64,000 nt of DNA from Guptibacillus algicola. GTDB taxonomy: Bacteria; Bacillota; Bacilli; Bacillales; Guptibacillaceae. The translations under genes and the position numbers were made by a program. The stretch spans positions 186,001 through 250,000 of the forward strand of contig NZ_JAIVAF010000004.1 in assembly GCF_020171805.1 (NCBI RefSeq), read 5' to 3'. Of the stretch, positions 45,125-54,551 are shown in pieces. Positions within the stretch are counted from its first letter, which is position 1. The number at the start of each line of letters is the position of its first letter. A model generated the notes under the pieces. It saw nothing but the letters and a program-made list of their open reading frames with translations, ran no database searches and had not been told where the DNA came from.

Positions 45125-45755
45125 TTATCAAGATCCCTTTTTGACCTGATTTGATAGCACCTGCATTTGCTTCATCGGTATCGATATGCATTTCCAATCG
45201 ATATTTCGAGGAGACTCTAATTAATACATTCTCAAACTGTATTGGCCTTTTTCCTTCATCTACCCGGACTTTCACATAATTTCCATCCTGTAACCCCATA
45301 TCTTCTGCATCTTCAGTGCCCATATGAATATGTGATTGGGCGATGATAAGTCCTTCATTCAAATAAATGCTCCCACTTGGTCCTACGAGCGTTATGGGGC
45401 AAGAACCTTCAATATTACCAGACTCACGGATAGGCGGGGCTAAACCTAATTTGACTGCATCAGTTTGACTTACTTCTACTTGAGTAGCTTTTCTTAGCGG
45501 ACCTAATACTCTCACTCTTTCAATACTTCCTGATGGTCCAACAATAGTAATGGTTTCATTAGCTGCGAATTGACCAGGTTGAGATAAATCTACTTTCTTG
45601 GTCAACTCACTTCGCTTGCCAAACAAAGCTTCCATTGCGTTTTTATCCAAATGGCAGTGTCTCGCTGACACCGCCATAGGAATATCTGAACTTTGTTTTT
45701 TGCGAAGTTGAGTGATCACTTCATCTACAATTTTATCAAGGTTTTGTACATCCAT
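45117..45755 (-). CDS. pduL: PduL-type phosphotransacylase
   Basis: 212-residue microcompartment phosphate acyltransferase that converts acetyl-CoA to acetyl phosphate and recycles CoA in the lumen. Zn ligands are in SARHCHLD and IIAQSHIHMG, with MHIDTDEANA. It stands in for EutD, which is absent. N-terminal helix NLDKIVDEVITQLRKK is a likely encapsulation peptide. ATG at 45755 (after GAGGAAAG) is used; ATG at 45776 with AAAGGG is equally possible. Confidence 0.93.
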   Translation of the reverse strand: MDVQNLDKIVDEVITQLRKKQSSDIPMAVSARHCHLDKNAMEALFGKRSELTKKVDLSQPGQFAANETITIVGPSGSIERVRVLGPLRKATQVEVSQTDAVKLGLAPPIRESGNIEGSCPITLVGPSGSIYLNEGLIIAQSHIHMGTEDAEDMGLQDGNYVKVRVDEGKRPIQFENVLIRVSSKYRLEMHIDTDEANAGAIKSGQKGILIND

Positions 45756-45815
45756 ACGGCTTTCCTCACTTTCCATTAAAGCCCTTTCTCAGAAAGTAAT
45801 TGCAAACTATTTGGT

Positions 45816-46109
45816 TTATTGATTGATTCCTTCAAGTTTTGGTAGAATACCATCTAATTCATTGTGAGGGCGTGGGATTACGTGAACAGAAAGCAACTCT
45901 CCTACTCGTTGAGCAGCAGCACTACCTGATTCCGTAGCTGCTTTTACCGCACCGACGTCTCCACTCACTAAGATCGTTACAATTCCTCCACCAACATGTA
46001 CTTTACCAACCAAATTAACATTTGCAGCCTTTACCATTGCATCTGCCGCTTCCACTGATGCTACTAATCCTTTAGTCTCGATCATTCCTAGTGCTCCATT
46101 AATTGCCAT
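45816..46109 (-). CDS. eutM: EutM-type BMC-H shell protein
   Basis: 97-residue hexameric shell protein, the main facet tile. [38 protein letters not shown] and [15 protein letters not shown] are textbook BMC. Standard length with no tail. Between eutE and pduL. Confidence 0.96.
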   Translation of the reverse strand: MAINGALGMIETKGLVASVEAADAMVKAANVNLVGKVHVGGGIVTILVSGDVGAVKAATESGSAAAQRVGELLSVHVIPRPHNELDGILPKLEGINQ

Positions 46110-46128
46110 TATAAATTCCTCCTAATTT

Positions 46129-47655
46129 TTATTGGTATTGACTTACAACTCTATTTACAATGGAAGATACTTGTTCTGTATCTACCTCTTGAGTATCAAT
46201 ATTCTTAAGTACTTTCTCTATAATCTTTTCAATATCGTCAGCTTTTGGATTCATTGAATCTTTTCCTTTAGAAGAACTAGTTGAAGATGGTTTCGGGATA
46301 TCGATATCTTTGATTCCATATGCCAGACGCTTCGTATTCATCAAGTGACGAGCAGTAATATTATCAGAGGTAATGTTCCCTCCATACGATCCACAACCTA
46401 ACGTTAAAGAAGGTTTTAGGCCTGTTGTTCCACCAACCGCACCGATACTTGATAATGTATTAACGACCAAACGCGATACAGGCATTTCTTTTCCAAACCT
46501 CTTGGCTACACCATCATCTGATGTATGCAATGAAAGAGTGTGCCCTCTACCTCCTAAATTCAGCAATTCTAAACAAATCCTCTTTGCATCATCTTCGTTT
46601 TTGGAAGTGTATAGAGGGAAGATAGGAGAAAGTTTCTCTATTGAAAAAGGTACTTCTTTTCCAATCTTATCTTCCTCTGCTATTAGGACACTGGTATCTG
46701 AAGGCACTTCAATACCTGCCATCTTTGCAATTCTTGAAGCAGAACGACCTACAATCTTCGGATTCAATTTGCCTTTAATAGGAGAAATCGTATTTTCCAA
46801 CTTTTGTTTTTCTTCGTTGTTCAACAAGTATGCTCTGTTATTTTTAAGCTCACGAATCGTCATTTCTTTAACATTTTGATCGACTACGATTGCCTGTTCT
46901 GTAGCACAGATCGTGCCATTATCAAACGTTTTACTAGCTACTACCATTTCAACAGCTCGTTTTACATCACAGGATTTTTCCAAATAGACAGGTACGTTAC
47001 CCGGACCAACTCCATAAGCTGGTTTTCCAGAACTATAGGCAGCCTTTACAAGACCACCTCCCCCCGTAGCCAGAATCACATTAATCCCTTTATGACTCAT
47101 TAATTCTGTAGTTGCGGCCATTGAAGGCTTTGAGATCCAACCGATGATTCCCTCTGGAGCACCAGCCTCGATAGCTGCCTCATGACAAACCTTTAACGCT
47201 TCTACCGTACATTTGACGGCTGAAGGGTGAGGACTTACCACAATCGCGTTTCGTGATTTCAACGAGATTAACGTTTTAAAAAAAGCAGTAGATGTCGGAT
47301 TAGTAGTCGGAATAATTGCTGCTACTACTCCGAATGGGTAAGCAAATTCAGTCACTTGATTCATTTTGTCTTCATGGATGATGCCTACTGTTTTTTCATC
47401 TTTTATTGATTCATATACATCCCTAGAACCAACCTGATTTTTTATTTCCTTATGTTCCACAACTCCCATATCTGTTTCTGCAACTGCCATTTCTGCAAGT
47501 CTATAAGACTGTTGAAATGCTGCATCTGCAACTTTTTTTACAATATGGTCAACTTGGTCTTGTGTAAATTCTTCAAACTTTTTCTGTGCTTCGTTCGCTC
47601 GTTGAACTGCACTTCTCATCTCTTGGATAGATTGTAAATCATGATCAAAGTTCAA
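46129..47655 (-). CDS. eutE: EutE acylating acetaldehyde dehydrogenase with C-terminal targeting helices
   Basis: 508-residue CoA-acylating aldehyde dehydrogenase that turns acetaldehyde into acetyl-CoA with NAD+. Catalytic Cys is in [16 protein letters not shown], and [19 protein letters not shown] is the cofactor region. Past the catalytic domain (about 450) come a Ser-rich linker and two amphipathic helices ([12 protein letters not shown] and [12 protein letters not shown]), likely encapsulation peptides at the C-terminus. Canonical EutE carries its peptide at the N-terminus, so the placement is unusual. Confidence 0.94.
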   Translation of the reverse strand: MNFDHDLQSIQEMRSAVQRANEAQKKFEEFTQDQVDHIVKKVADAAFQQSYRLAEMAVAETDMGVVEHKEIKNQVGSRDVYESIKDEKTVGIIHEDKMNQVTEFAYPFGVVAAIIPTTNPTSTAFFKTLISLKSRNAIVVSPHPSAVKCTVEALKVCHEAAIEAGAPEGIIGWISKPSMAATTELMSHKGINVILATGGGGLVKAAYSSGKPAYGVGPGNVPVYLEKSCDVKRAVEMVVASKTFDNGTICATEQAIVVDQNVKEMTIRELKNNRAYLLNNEEKQKLENTISPIKGKLNPKIVGRSASRIAKMAGIEVPSDTSVLIAEEDKIGKEVPFSIEKLSPIFPLYTSKNEDDAKRICLELLNLGGRGHTLSLHTSDDGVAKRFGKEMPVSRLVVNTLSSIGAVGGTTGLKPSLTLGCGSYGGNITSDNITARHLMNTKRLAYGIKDIDIPKPSSTSSSKGKDSMNPKADDIEKIIEKVLKNIDTQEVDTEQVSSIVNRVVSQYQ

Positions 47656-47681
47656 TGCTGTACTCTCCCTTCTTGTTGAAT

Positions 47682-48344
47682 CTAATAGTGCTTCGGTGCA
47701 TTGGCCACCTCTATTACAGCGTCTCTAAAAGCATCAGCTGCTGCTTGACAAGATGCTTGTGAACCCGTTACTAGCCCACCACCAAAATTAGTCTCAGTTG
47801 GCGGACCATAAAAGGTTGAAAGCTTAACATCAGACGACTTCAAAGCTGCATCTATTCCATATGTTGATTCCAAAGGTGGAGCAATAAGATAAGCGAGTGA
47901 TTGTCCTGGCTCTATGTCAGCTTCCTTTGACAAAAATGATCCAGTTCTTGAGACGACATGTGCATATAAAGCATGTGTTTTCTCTTCGTTAAGCGCTTCA
48001 AAATGGGCTCCGCTTTCAACCACATCTTCAACAGCTTGTATACCGCTTTTCACTTCATCGGGATTGGGACCTGATAGAATACCGATAAATTCACCTGAAA
48101 GCGGACCAGATGAATGATCTGCGCCTGCGTAAAATGATTGAGCGTACGCAACCTCCACATCAGCACGTTTCGTTGCTTCATCTAACGCCGTTACACCTAT
48201 GTCATCCATATCCACTGTAAAGATACCAAGACTCCGATGACGATCGTTAATTTTCAACTTTTTAGCTAAGAGCGGTTCAACATTTGGAATGATTCGAACT
48301 GACAGGACATTCGCAAAAATAGGTAATAAATTAATGGGATTCAC
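47682..48344 (-). CDS. eutL: EutL trimeric tandem-BMC shell protein
   Basis: 220-residue BMC-T protein with two fused, permuted BMC domains, forming large gated pores. Conserved features are FYAGADHSSGPLSGEFIGIL and FYGPPTETNFGGGLVTGSQA. Length is normal. Stop and start with eutC1 are adjacent (48344/48345), so translation is coupled. Confidence 0.96.
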   Translation of the reverse strand: MNPINLLPIFANVLSVRIIPNVEPLLAKKLKINDRHRSLGIFTVDMDDIGVTALDEATKRADVEVAYAQSFYAGADHSSGPLSGEFIGILSGPNPDEVKSGIQAVEDVVESGAHFEALNEEKTHALYAHVVSRTGSFLSKEADIEPGQSLAYLIAPPLESTYGIDAALKSSDVKLSTFYGPPTETNFGGGLVTGSQASCQAAADAFRDAVIEVANAPKHY

Positions 48345-49337
48345 CTATCCTTCCTTTTTCACAAGGGCGACACCACTTGCTTCATATTTCAATACCTTCT
48401 CAATCACACTTCCTAAATAAGCTCCCGCTTCAACCGGAGGAATACCACCACTGTGAATATTGGAGATTACCATTCGATCTGATTCAATTGTGTTTAGCCT
48501 AGGCTTATAACATAAATAAGCGCTGAGTGATTCTGCACTTATCAATCCTGGTCGTTCCCCGATAAGTAAAATTGCTACTTCAGGTTCTAAAGCCTCTCCA
48601 ACATCGTCCATCACTGCAACTCTGCCTTTTTCAATGAAAAATGGTGTTCCAACATTAAAGCCTAGATTATCCAAAGATTGCTGCAAGGAAAGATAAACGT
48701 CCTCAAGATTTTCATCGATCGCTTTGGAACTTAATCCATCGGAAACAATGATCTGAACTTGTGGAGAATGCATGCACTTATTTTTAATTTTCTTTTTGGC
48801 TTCCTCTGATAACCTTCTACCATAGTCTGGCCGCCTGATATACGTCTCCTTATCCGTTACTTTTGTATTCACTGAAAATAGGTCCAGGGCATCTAAGAGA
48901 CTTTTATCCACATTTCCATAGACAGCATCAACTGCGGCTGCGTGGTCATATCTGAATCGTAACCAAGCATCTGTTTTAGGTCTCACACCAGCACGGCCTA
49001 CCCCAATACGTGCAGGTGTACTATTCGTCAATTGTTTGAAATCATCACTGTTTTTACTTTTGTTTTCTTTTTGCTTTTTTGAGCTGACAGGAAATGTCTT
49101 CACTACTGACTTCGTCCCATTTTCCTCTTCCTTTTTTGTTGAAGGAAAAGATGAGAAGGTTACTCTTCCTCCAGCTTCTTCATGTGATTCGGGCGAAGAT
49201 ACAATAGATTTGGCTTTCGGATTCGAAGTCGTATGGTCCCAAATATTCACTCGTTCTTCATTGGTTTTTGAATGAGACTCTTCCTGTATCCTCGATAGAA
49301 CTAGTTTTGTGACCTTCTCTATCATATTTGTATCCAT
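48345..49337 (-). CDS. eutC: Ethanolamine ammonia-lyase small subunit, copy 1, with long linker
   Basis: 330-residue EutC; the E. coli protein is about 295. The B12-binding core is complete: RIGVGRAGVRPKTDAWLRF, YIRRPDYGRRLSEEA, IGERPGLISAESLSAYL and NIHSGGIPPVEAGAYLG. The N-terminal helix MIEKVTKLVLSRIQEE should target the subunit to the shell. Some 70 residues of Ser/Lys/Glu-rich linker follow before the core, longer than in copy 2. It starts 10 nt after eutB1. Confidence 0.95.
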   Translation of the reverse strand: MDTNMIEKVTKLVLSRIQEESHSKTNEERVNIWDHTTSNPKAKSIVSSPESHEEAGGRVTFSSFPSTKKEEENGTKSVVKTFPVSSKKQKENKSKNSDDFKQLTNSTPARIGVGRAGVRPKTDAWLRFRYDHAAAVDAVYGNVDKSLLDALDLFSVNTKVTDKETYIRRPDYGRRLSEEAKKKIKNKCMHSPQVQIIVSDGLSSKAIDENLEDVYLSLQQSLDNLGFNVGTPFFIEKGRVAVMDDVGEALEPEVAILLIGERPGLISAESLSAYLCYKPRLNTIESDRMVISNIHSGGIPPVEAGAYLGSVIEKVLKYEASGVALVKKEG

Positions 49338-49347
49338 TTAGACCCTC

Positions 49348-50715
49348 CTATCTTGTAAAAATCGTAGGGTCACCAGCTAATTGAGTCAGTTCCCCATTTC
49401 TTACTATTTCCATCTTCTCAAGCCATTCTTCAAATAATGGAGAAGGGCGTTTATTAAAAGTTTGACGTAGCGTGGCGACGTCATGGAAACTCATAGACTG
49501 ATAGTTCAGCATACAGTCATCTCCCATAGGAGTAGCGATAATAAAATTCACACCAGATGTAGTGAGAAGAACACCCAAATCTTCTATATCATTTTGGTCC
49601 GCTTTCGTATGATTTGTATAACAAATGTCAACGCCCATCGGAATGAGGTGCATTTTACCCATAAAATGATCTTCAAGACCTGCCCTTATCACTTGTTTGT
49701 TGTTATAGAGATATTCTGGTCCTATGAAACCGACAACGGTATTTACAATGAACGGATCATAGTAGCGCGCAAAACCATAATTTCTTGACTCTAAAGTCAT
49801 CTGGTCAATCCCATGATGAGCTTCTGCCGACAGCTCAGATCCTTGTCCTGTCTCAAAATACAACCGTTGCGGCCCCGTTCCAGTCCCTTCTACCTTCGCC
49901 AATTCATTTGCTTCTTCTAATAGCTTCGCATCGATTCCAAAGGACCGATTTGCCGTTTCAGTCCCTGCTATACTTTGGAAAATCATATCAGCAGGAGCTC
50001 CCTGTTGAATGGCTTTCATTTGAGCGGTTACATGAGCCAACACACAATTTTGAGTGGGAATTTTCCATTCTTCTATAAAGTCATGTGTGGCATGAAGAAG
50101 ACGTTTCACACTTTCTACGGATTCTTCAACGGGGTTGATTCCGATTACCGCATCTCCAATTCCGTAAGATAAGCCTTCTTTGAGCGATGCAATCATGCCA
50201 TCGACGTTATCAGTAGGATGGTTCGGTTGTAAGCGTGAAGACAATACACCTTTTTGCCCGATTGTCGTGTTACATTTCGTTTGAACTTCGAGTTTATTCG
50301 CAGCATGGATCAGGTCTAAATTAGACATAATTTTGCCAACAGCTGCAATCATTTCACTATTCATACCTCGACTAATTCGCTTAAGATCTTCACCCGATGT
50401 TTCAGTGGCTAGTATATATTCTCTCAGTTCGGCTACAGACCAGTTTTGGATGGAGCTATAAATTTTTTCATTCACTTCGGATTCTATTATTCTAGATACT
50501 TCATCTTCCTCTTGAGAAAGAAGAGGGTGATTTCGAATATCTTGGAGCGTCAATTCACTAAGAATTTCTTTGGCTGCAATTCGCTCTTGTACCGATTCAG
50601 CTCCTATACCTGCAAGTCGGTCACCAGATTTCTCCTCATTTGCTTTAGCAAGAAGGCTTTTTAAGGATGAGAACTGATAGGTATGCCCTAAATAAGTGGT
50701 TGTTAAATTCAACAT
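49348..50715 (-). CDS. eutB: Ethanolamine ammonia-lyase large subunit, copy 1
   Basis: 455-residue TIM-barrel subunit with the adenosylcobalamin radical active site; cleaves ethanolamine to acetaldehyde and ammonia. Residues known from E. coli EutB are kept: Arg and Gln in SSRLQPNHPTDN, Asn in GDAVIGINPVEES, Glu in LYFETGQGSEL, Asp in TNHTKADQNDIE. This copy is closer to the enterobacterial type in GFIGPEYLYNN and RAGLEDHFMGK. Follows eutA by 12 nt. Confidence 0.96.
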   Translation of the reverse strand: MLNLTTTYLGHTYQFSSLKSLLAKANEEKSGDRLAGIGAESVQERIAAKEILSELTLQDIRNHPLLSQEEDEVSRIIESEVNEKIYSSIQNWSVAELREYILATETSGEDLKRISRGMNSEMIAAVGKIMSNLDLIHAANKLEVQTKCNTTIGQKGVLSSRLQPNHPTDNVDGMIASLKEGLSYGIGDAVIGINPVEESVESVKRLLHATHDFIEEWKIPTQNCVLAHVTAQMKAIQQGAPADMIFQSIAGTETANRSFGIDAKLLEEANELAKVEGTGTGPQRLYFETGQGSELSAEAHHGIDQMTLESRNYGFARYYDPFIVNTVVGFIGPEYLYNNKQVIRAGLEDHFMGKMHLIPMGVDICYTNHTKADQNDIEDLGVLLTTSGVNFIIATPMGDDCMLNYQSMSFHDVATLRQTFNKRPSPLFEEWLEKMEIVRNGELTQLAGDPTIFTR

Positions 50716-50727
50716 TCTGCCTCCTTC

Positions 50728-52158
50728 CTATTTCTGAAATGTCAATGTTTTGATTACTACCGGAACGACGCCCGATTCTAGTAATCTTCCTATATCCAAA
50801 TAGTCACCATGCTCGATATTTATTTGGTCAATACACACTGTTGGTTGTTTATTATTTATAGTGCGTAAAGTTTGGCCGAGGGATTTCGCAAGATCACGCT
50901 CTAAAACGATAATCAGGGGTTGCGGTGAACGTTTCTTTTCAACTGCTTTTATGAGAGCTTTTGATAACTGCTGCATGTCCTTGAATCCTAATAAAGGTAA
51001 TTCTGTTAAATATAAAGCAAAATTTTGCCCTTCCTTTTTAGGATCAAAGATTTGAATTCCTTCTTCTATCAATTGAGGGAGAAGTGATAAATTTGATTGA
51101 AAATCCCCGCTAAATGAAATCTTGTACACCGGAAGATTCCTTATTGGTAAAGTCTGATTATCTACCTGAATTGTTGCACCGCTAATTTCTGTAGTTTGTG
51201 TTCCAGCTCCTAGAACCGTTGCTCTGACTGTTTCGTTTGGTTCTAGCCACTCCCAAGATGAAAGCTCAGGGTGATCTGTTAACGATTTAGCTAGTCTTAC
51301 ACCGATGTCATCGTATATCCCTGTTGTACTGCATTTGTCAGGATGATAGATGCATTCTGAAACGCCGCCGGAGAACATGATGGCGTCGACCTTGCCTTCC
51401 CAATTTGGTTTATGGCCCAATAGCAATTCATCAGATTCATTCAATTTTTGTCCCAGCATGTTGGAAATTGTTTGAGCCATATAATCTGTCAGCTTTTTAA
51501 TATCTTTATCAACGACACTCTTCCCAACTTCCAACTGCAGGTCTAGTTGATCTTCAATCCTCTTTATATAGGGTGCAATATAGTTGACCACCCCATTTTT
51601 GAATTCAATCAACTTACCACCAATGTGGAGAGTACAAGTGCCAAGGAGCTTTCCATATTTGTATACAGCTACATTTGCTGTTCCACCACCAATGTCGATA
51701 TTAGCAACCGTTCGATTAGTTTGTTTTGAATATGCATGAGCCCCTGACCCTTTTCCAGCAATGATACTTTCTAAATCAGGACCAGCAGTTGCCACCAGAA
51801 ATTCACCAGCATGGTTTGATAAATGATTGATCATCTCTTCAGCATTTGTTTTTGTAGCTGTTTCACCGGTGATGATAACTGCTCCAGTCTGAATATCATC
51901 AACAGAAATGCCTGCCTCTTGATATTGAGATATGACGATACGTTCTACTTCATCCATGTCGATTTCATGCCCTGACTTTAGAGGAGTTCTAAAAATCGGA
52001 CTTCTGTAAATGACATCAGTATCAGTTATTTCGATTCGGGGCATGTGCGTACTTCCCGCTGTATTCGTTAAAGAGAACTTACTTATTACGAGCTTCGTTG
52101 TGCTTGTTCCAATATCAATTCCTGCACTCAGCAGTTCTTCCCTTTTTTTACGGTCCAT
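50728..52158 (-). CDS. eutA: EutA, ethanolamine ammonia-lyase reactivase
   Basis: 476-residue Hsp70/actin-fold ATPase that swaps damaged cobalamin out of EutBC. Phosphate loops are SAGIDIGTSTTKLVIS and ANIDIGGGTANVAVY. ATG at 52158 follows GGAGG; the frame extends to 52194, but that would run into the leader terminator. First gene after the leader attenuator, so it heads the antitermination-controlled segment eutA-B1-C1-L-E-M and beyond. Confidence 0.95.
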   Translation of the reverse strand: MDRKKREELLSAGIDIGTSTTKLVISKFSLTNTAGSTHMPRIEITDTDVIYRSPIFRTPLKSGHEIDMDEVERIVISQYQEAGISVDDIQTGAVIITGETATKTNAEEMINHLSNHAGEFLVATAGPDLESIIAGKGSGAHAYSKQTNRTVANIDIGGGTANVAVYKYGKLLGTCTLHIGGKLIEFKNGVVNYIAPYIKRIEDQLDLQLEVGKSVVDKDIKKLTDYMAQTISNMLGQKLNESDELLLGHKPNWEGKVDAIMFSGGVSECIYHPDKCSTTGIYDDIGVRLAKSLTDHPELSSWEWLEPNETVRATVLGAGTQTTEISGATIQVDNQTLPIRNLPVYKISFSGDFQSNLSLLPQLIEEGIQIFDPKKEGQNFALYLTELPLLGFKDMQQLSKALIKAVEKKRSPQPLIIVLERDLAKSLGQTLRTINNKQPTVCIDQINIEHGDYLDIGRLLESGVVPVVIKTLTFQK

Positions 52159-52177
52159 ACCATTCCTCCGTTGCAAC

Positions 52178-52237
52178 AAAAAAAGACACCTCATACATGC
52201 TATCCGGCTAGGATAGAAGTATAAGGCGCCTTTGCCT
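52178..52237 (-). promoter_or_regulatory. EutV-dependent attenuator before eutA
   Basis: On the minus strand, AGGC-AAAGGC-GCCT (52224-52237) is a hexaloop with A1 and G4, the ANTAR target signature. Its 3' arm is the first part of a long terminator stem (to about 52185) with a T-run (52178-52184). Binding of EutV would block the terminator. The companion upstream hairpin (P1) was not found with confidence. Confidence 0.8.
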
Positions 52238-52290
52238 GAATTTCATTCATTTTTAAGCTTCATCTATTCTGAATATTAAATCAAATAAGG

Positions 52291-52806
52291 CTACTTGTAA
52301 AGGGTTTCATTAAAAATGAGAGTATCGATGCTCTCATTTTCTACATAACGTCTCATTTCCTCAGTGCTATTAAAATCAACTAAATCGCGTAAAAAGTTTA
52401 ATCCAGTCCCACGTTCAGCAGAAGTAATGACAATTGGCCCTTTCGGAATCACACGTTTAAGTTGTTCGATCGCTTTATTAATATCTGCTTTCTCTGAATC
52501 AGCTTTGGTTACAACGCCTATAGGCAGCTTATTTATTCCAGTGCTGAACCCTGGTGGAAAAATCGTTTTCTTCTTCGTAGCATCTTGGATAAACACGACA
52601 TGTGTAACTTCTAGTGAAGTAGCCATGATATTTTTATAGTACATTGGATTTTCAGTATACTCACCTGGCGTATCAACAATCCAGTCATCATAAGTAAGAC
52701 TTTGTGTTTTTAAAGCTCTTTCTTCTTTCCCTAATAGAGCTTTTGTTAGAGTAGACTTTCCAGCTCCAATAGACCCCAAAATCATGCATCGATTTTTTTT
52801 AGTCAT
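52291..52806 (-). CDS. eutP: EutP/PduV-family small GTPase-like protein
   Basis: 171-residue P-loop protein. Walker A is LGSIGAGKSTLTKALLG, Walker B region IVDTPGEYTENP, and the specificity loop VVTKADSEKAD. EutP has been reported as an acetate kinase in one species and as a microcompartment-associated GTPase elsewhere. Starts 26 nt after eutS; the eutA attenuator follows. Confidence 0.93.
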   Translation of the reverse strand: MTKKNRCMILGSIGAGKSTLTKALLGKEERALKTQSLTYDDWIVDTPGEYTENPMYYKNIMATSLEVTHVVFIQDATKKKTIFPPGFSTGINKLPIGVVTKADSEKADINKAIEQLKRVIPKGPIVITSAERGTGLNFLRDLVDFNSTEEMRRYVENESIDTLIFNETLYK

Positions 52807-52832
52807 CCTATCCCTCTCCCATCCTTCGTTTA

Positions 52833-53174
52833 CTACGATTTCGTTATATTAGAGGGAGTGTAACCCAGTGTTTCTGATAAAAATCTATTCACCTCTTGCA
52901 TAGCCATATCGACTTCTGAAACACTCCCTAGCAATACCAGGCTGCCAGTGAAACGGTCAAGAAAGCCTATCTTGACGTGAGCAGCTTTCGTCGCATAATC
53001 CCCTGCAATAATGGCTGTTTCACTCGGTGTTAGTGTAAGTATTCCTAAGGCTCCAGACTCTTCAATTCCTAATTTCTCAAACATGTCTTCATCTGGGTTC
53101 GCAATCAAGTGACTTAACGTAATTTGTTTTCCTGGAACGAATTCTTGGATGAACCTCTTTTTTTCTTCATTCAT
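52833..53174 (-). CDS. eutS: EutS permuted BMC-H shell protein
   Basis: 113-residue shell protein with the circularly permuted BMC fold: IQEFVPGKQITLSHLIANP at the start, then ALGILTLTPSETAIIAGDYA and FTGSLVLLGSVSEVDMA. Forms bent hexamers at edges. ATG at 53174 follows GGAGG; the frame extends into eutH but without a site. Confidence 0.95.
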   Translation of the reverse strand: MNEEKKRFIQEFVPGKQITLSHLIANPDEDMFEKLGIEESGALGILTLTPSETAIIAGDYATKAAHVKIGFLDRFTGSLVLLGSVSEVDMAMQEVNRFLSETLGYTPSNITKS

Positions 53175-53175
53175 G

Positions 53176-54450
53176 TTATTTCGCCTCCGATGCAACTGCA
53201 ACTTCATTTTCCACTTCTTTTTCTAGATATTCTTTTTCTCCAATGATGCCTTTTTCTCGATCTAGACGTTCAAGTTCTCTTGCTTTTGGAACGGATATCC
53301 AATTTGCTATGGCAATTGCGATGATACCTGCAGAAAGTTTACCAACAATAATTGGTAAGATTAACGTTGGCTGAAAGTTTGCAGTAAAGGAAAGGTGATC
53401 GCCTAAAAGAAATGCCGCACAAACACCAAAAGAAATATTTATTACTTTATCCTTAGGAGGCATAGAGCGAATTAGCTTGAACATGGCAAGAATATTCGCA
53501 ATTGTTGCGACAAGCCCTGCACTTCCTACAGTACTCAATCCTAATTTTCTTCCCAAGGATTCCAGTGGTTTCGCTGCAAACTTCCTCAATAAATAAACCA
53601 TAGGGAATGCACCTGCAAGCATAATTCCAATATAACCAGCGGTTTCTAATGCTCTAAATTGATCATCTGCATCCGCCATGATTGGATCGAAACCCCATCC
53701 TCCAAAAACATTGGTGAAAACACCCGTAAATATTTCGACGATGGAAAATACAAGCACTAGTTTAATAGCCGCATCTAAAATTCTACCGAACCACATAAAT
53801 CCTTTAATCATTAAATCTGGAAGGAAATATAATCCTACTGCAATCGCAATAACAAATATAAGTAGTGGGGTAAGATTTGCAAATATTTTAAGATAACTTA
53901 TTGTGAATTCATATGTGGATTCAGTGTTCGTTGAAATCACATCTCTTACTTTGGAATTAGTCATCGTTATGATGACACTAGATATGAGTACACCAATTGG
54001 AATCGTGAGTACTCCCGACATAATTCCAAGAGCCATATATTTGTGATCTCGCTTATCAAGCATAGCTAGTCCCATTGGTATAGAGAATACTATGGTTGCC
54101 CCTGCCATAAATCCGACGATTAAGGCCATGATCCATCCTTCATAAGATTGCTGAAGCGCTTCTGCTAACTGGTACCCTCCCATATCTGAAGCTAATATTG
54201 CCGTTGCCGCAATTGCAGGATCAGCACCTATTTTTTCGAAAAAAGGGCCTACGAATGTATTAACTAACCACGAAAGGTAAGGAATTGAAGCCATAATTCC
54301 AGCAGCTGGGACAAAAATGTGCCCAATAGAGTGTATGCCTTCCATGAATTGGCCACCAATACCCTCTTCACTGTTCTTTATTGAAGCAATCGCTCCTGCT
54401 ATTGCACAGATCATTATGATATAAATAACTATATTACCGATTAGGACCAT
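53176..54450 (-). CDS. eutH: EutH ethanolamine permease
   Basis: 424-residue inner-membrane transporter with about 10-11 helices, thought to take up ethanolamine at low concentration or pH. Family stretches AAGIMASIPYLSWLVNTFVG and ILASDMGGYQLAEALQ are present. Its stop is 1 nt before the eutS start. Preceded by a leader attenuator. Confidence 0.95.
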   Translation of the reverse strand: MVLIGNIVIYIIMICAIAGAIASIKNSEEGIGGQFMEGIHSIGHIFVPAAGIMASIPYLSWLVNTFVGPFFEKIGADPAIAATAILASDMGGYQLAEALQQSYEGWIMALIVGFMAGATIVFSIPMGLAMLDKRDHKYMALGIMSGVLTIPIGVLISSVIITMTNSKVRDVISTNTESTYEFTISYLKIFANLTPLLIFVIAIAVGLYFLPDLMIKGFMWFGRILDAAIKLVLVFSIVEIFTGVFTNVFGGWGFDPIMADADDQFRALETAGYIGIMLAGAFPMVYLLRKFAAKPLESLGRKLGLSTVGSAGLVATIANILAMFKLIRSMPPKDKVINISFGVCAAFLLGDHLSFTANFQPTLILPIIVGKLSAGIIAIAIANWISVPKARELERLDREKGIIGEKEYLEKEVENEVAVASEAK

Positions 54451-54498
54451 ATTTTTTCCCCACTTCCAGTATATTTTCTAACCTAGGCAGAAAAAGAC

Positions 54499-54548
54499 AA
54501 AAAGGTGCTAAAGAAGGCAAGTTCTCCCTTCCTTTAGCACCTTTGCTA
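54499..54548 (-). promoter_or_regulatory. EutV-dependent attenuator before eutH
   Basis: Minus-strand TAGC-AAAGGT-GCTA (54535-54548), a hexaloop with A1 and G4. It overlaps the 5' arm of a strong terminator (AGGTGCTAAAG ... CTTTAGCACCT plus TTTTT, 54499-54542). Same layout as at eutA and eutB2. Confidence 0.85.
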
Positions 54549-54551
54549 CAT

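Noticed and set aside
46373-46879. 168-codon open frame on the plus strand within eutE
   Set aside because: Fully antisense to a clear eutE reading frame, with no ribosome binding site; a shadow frame.
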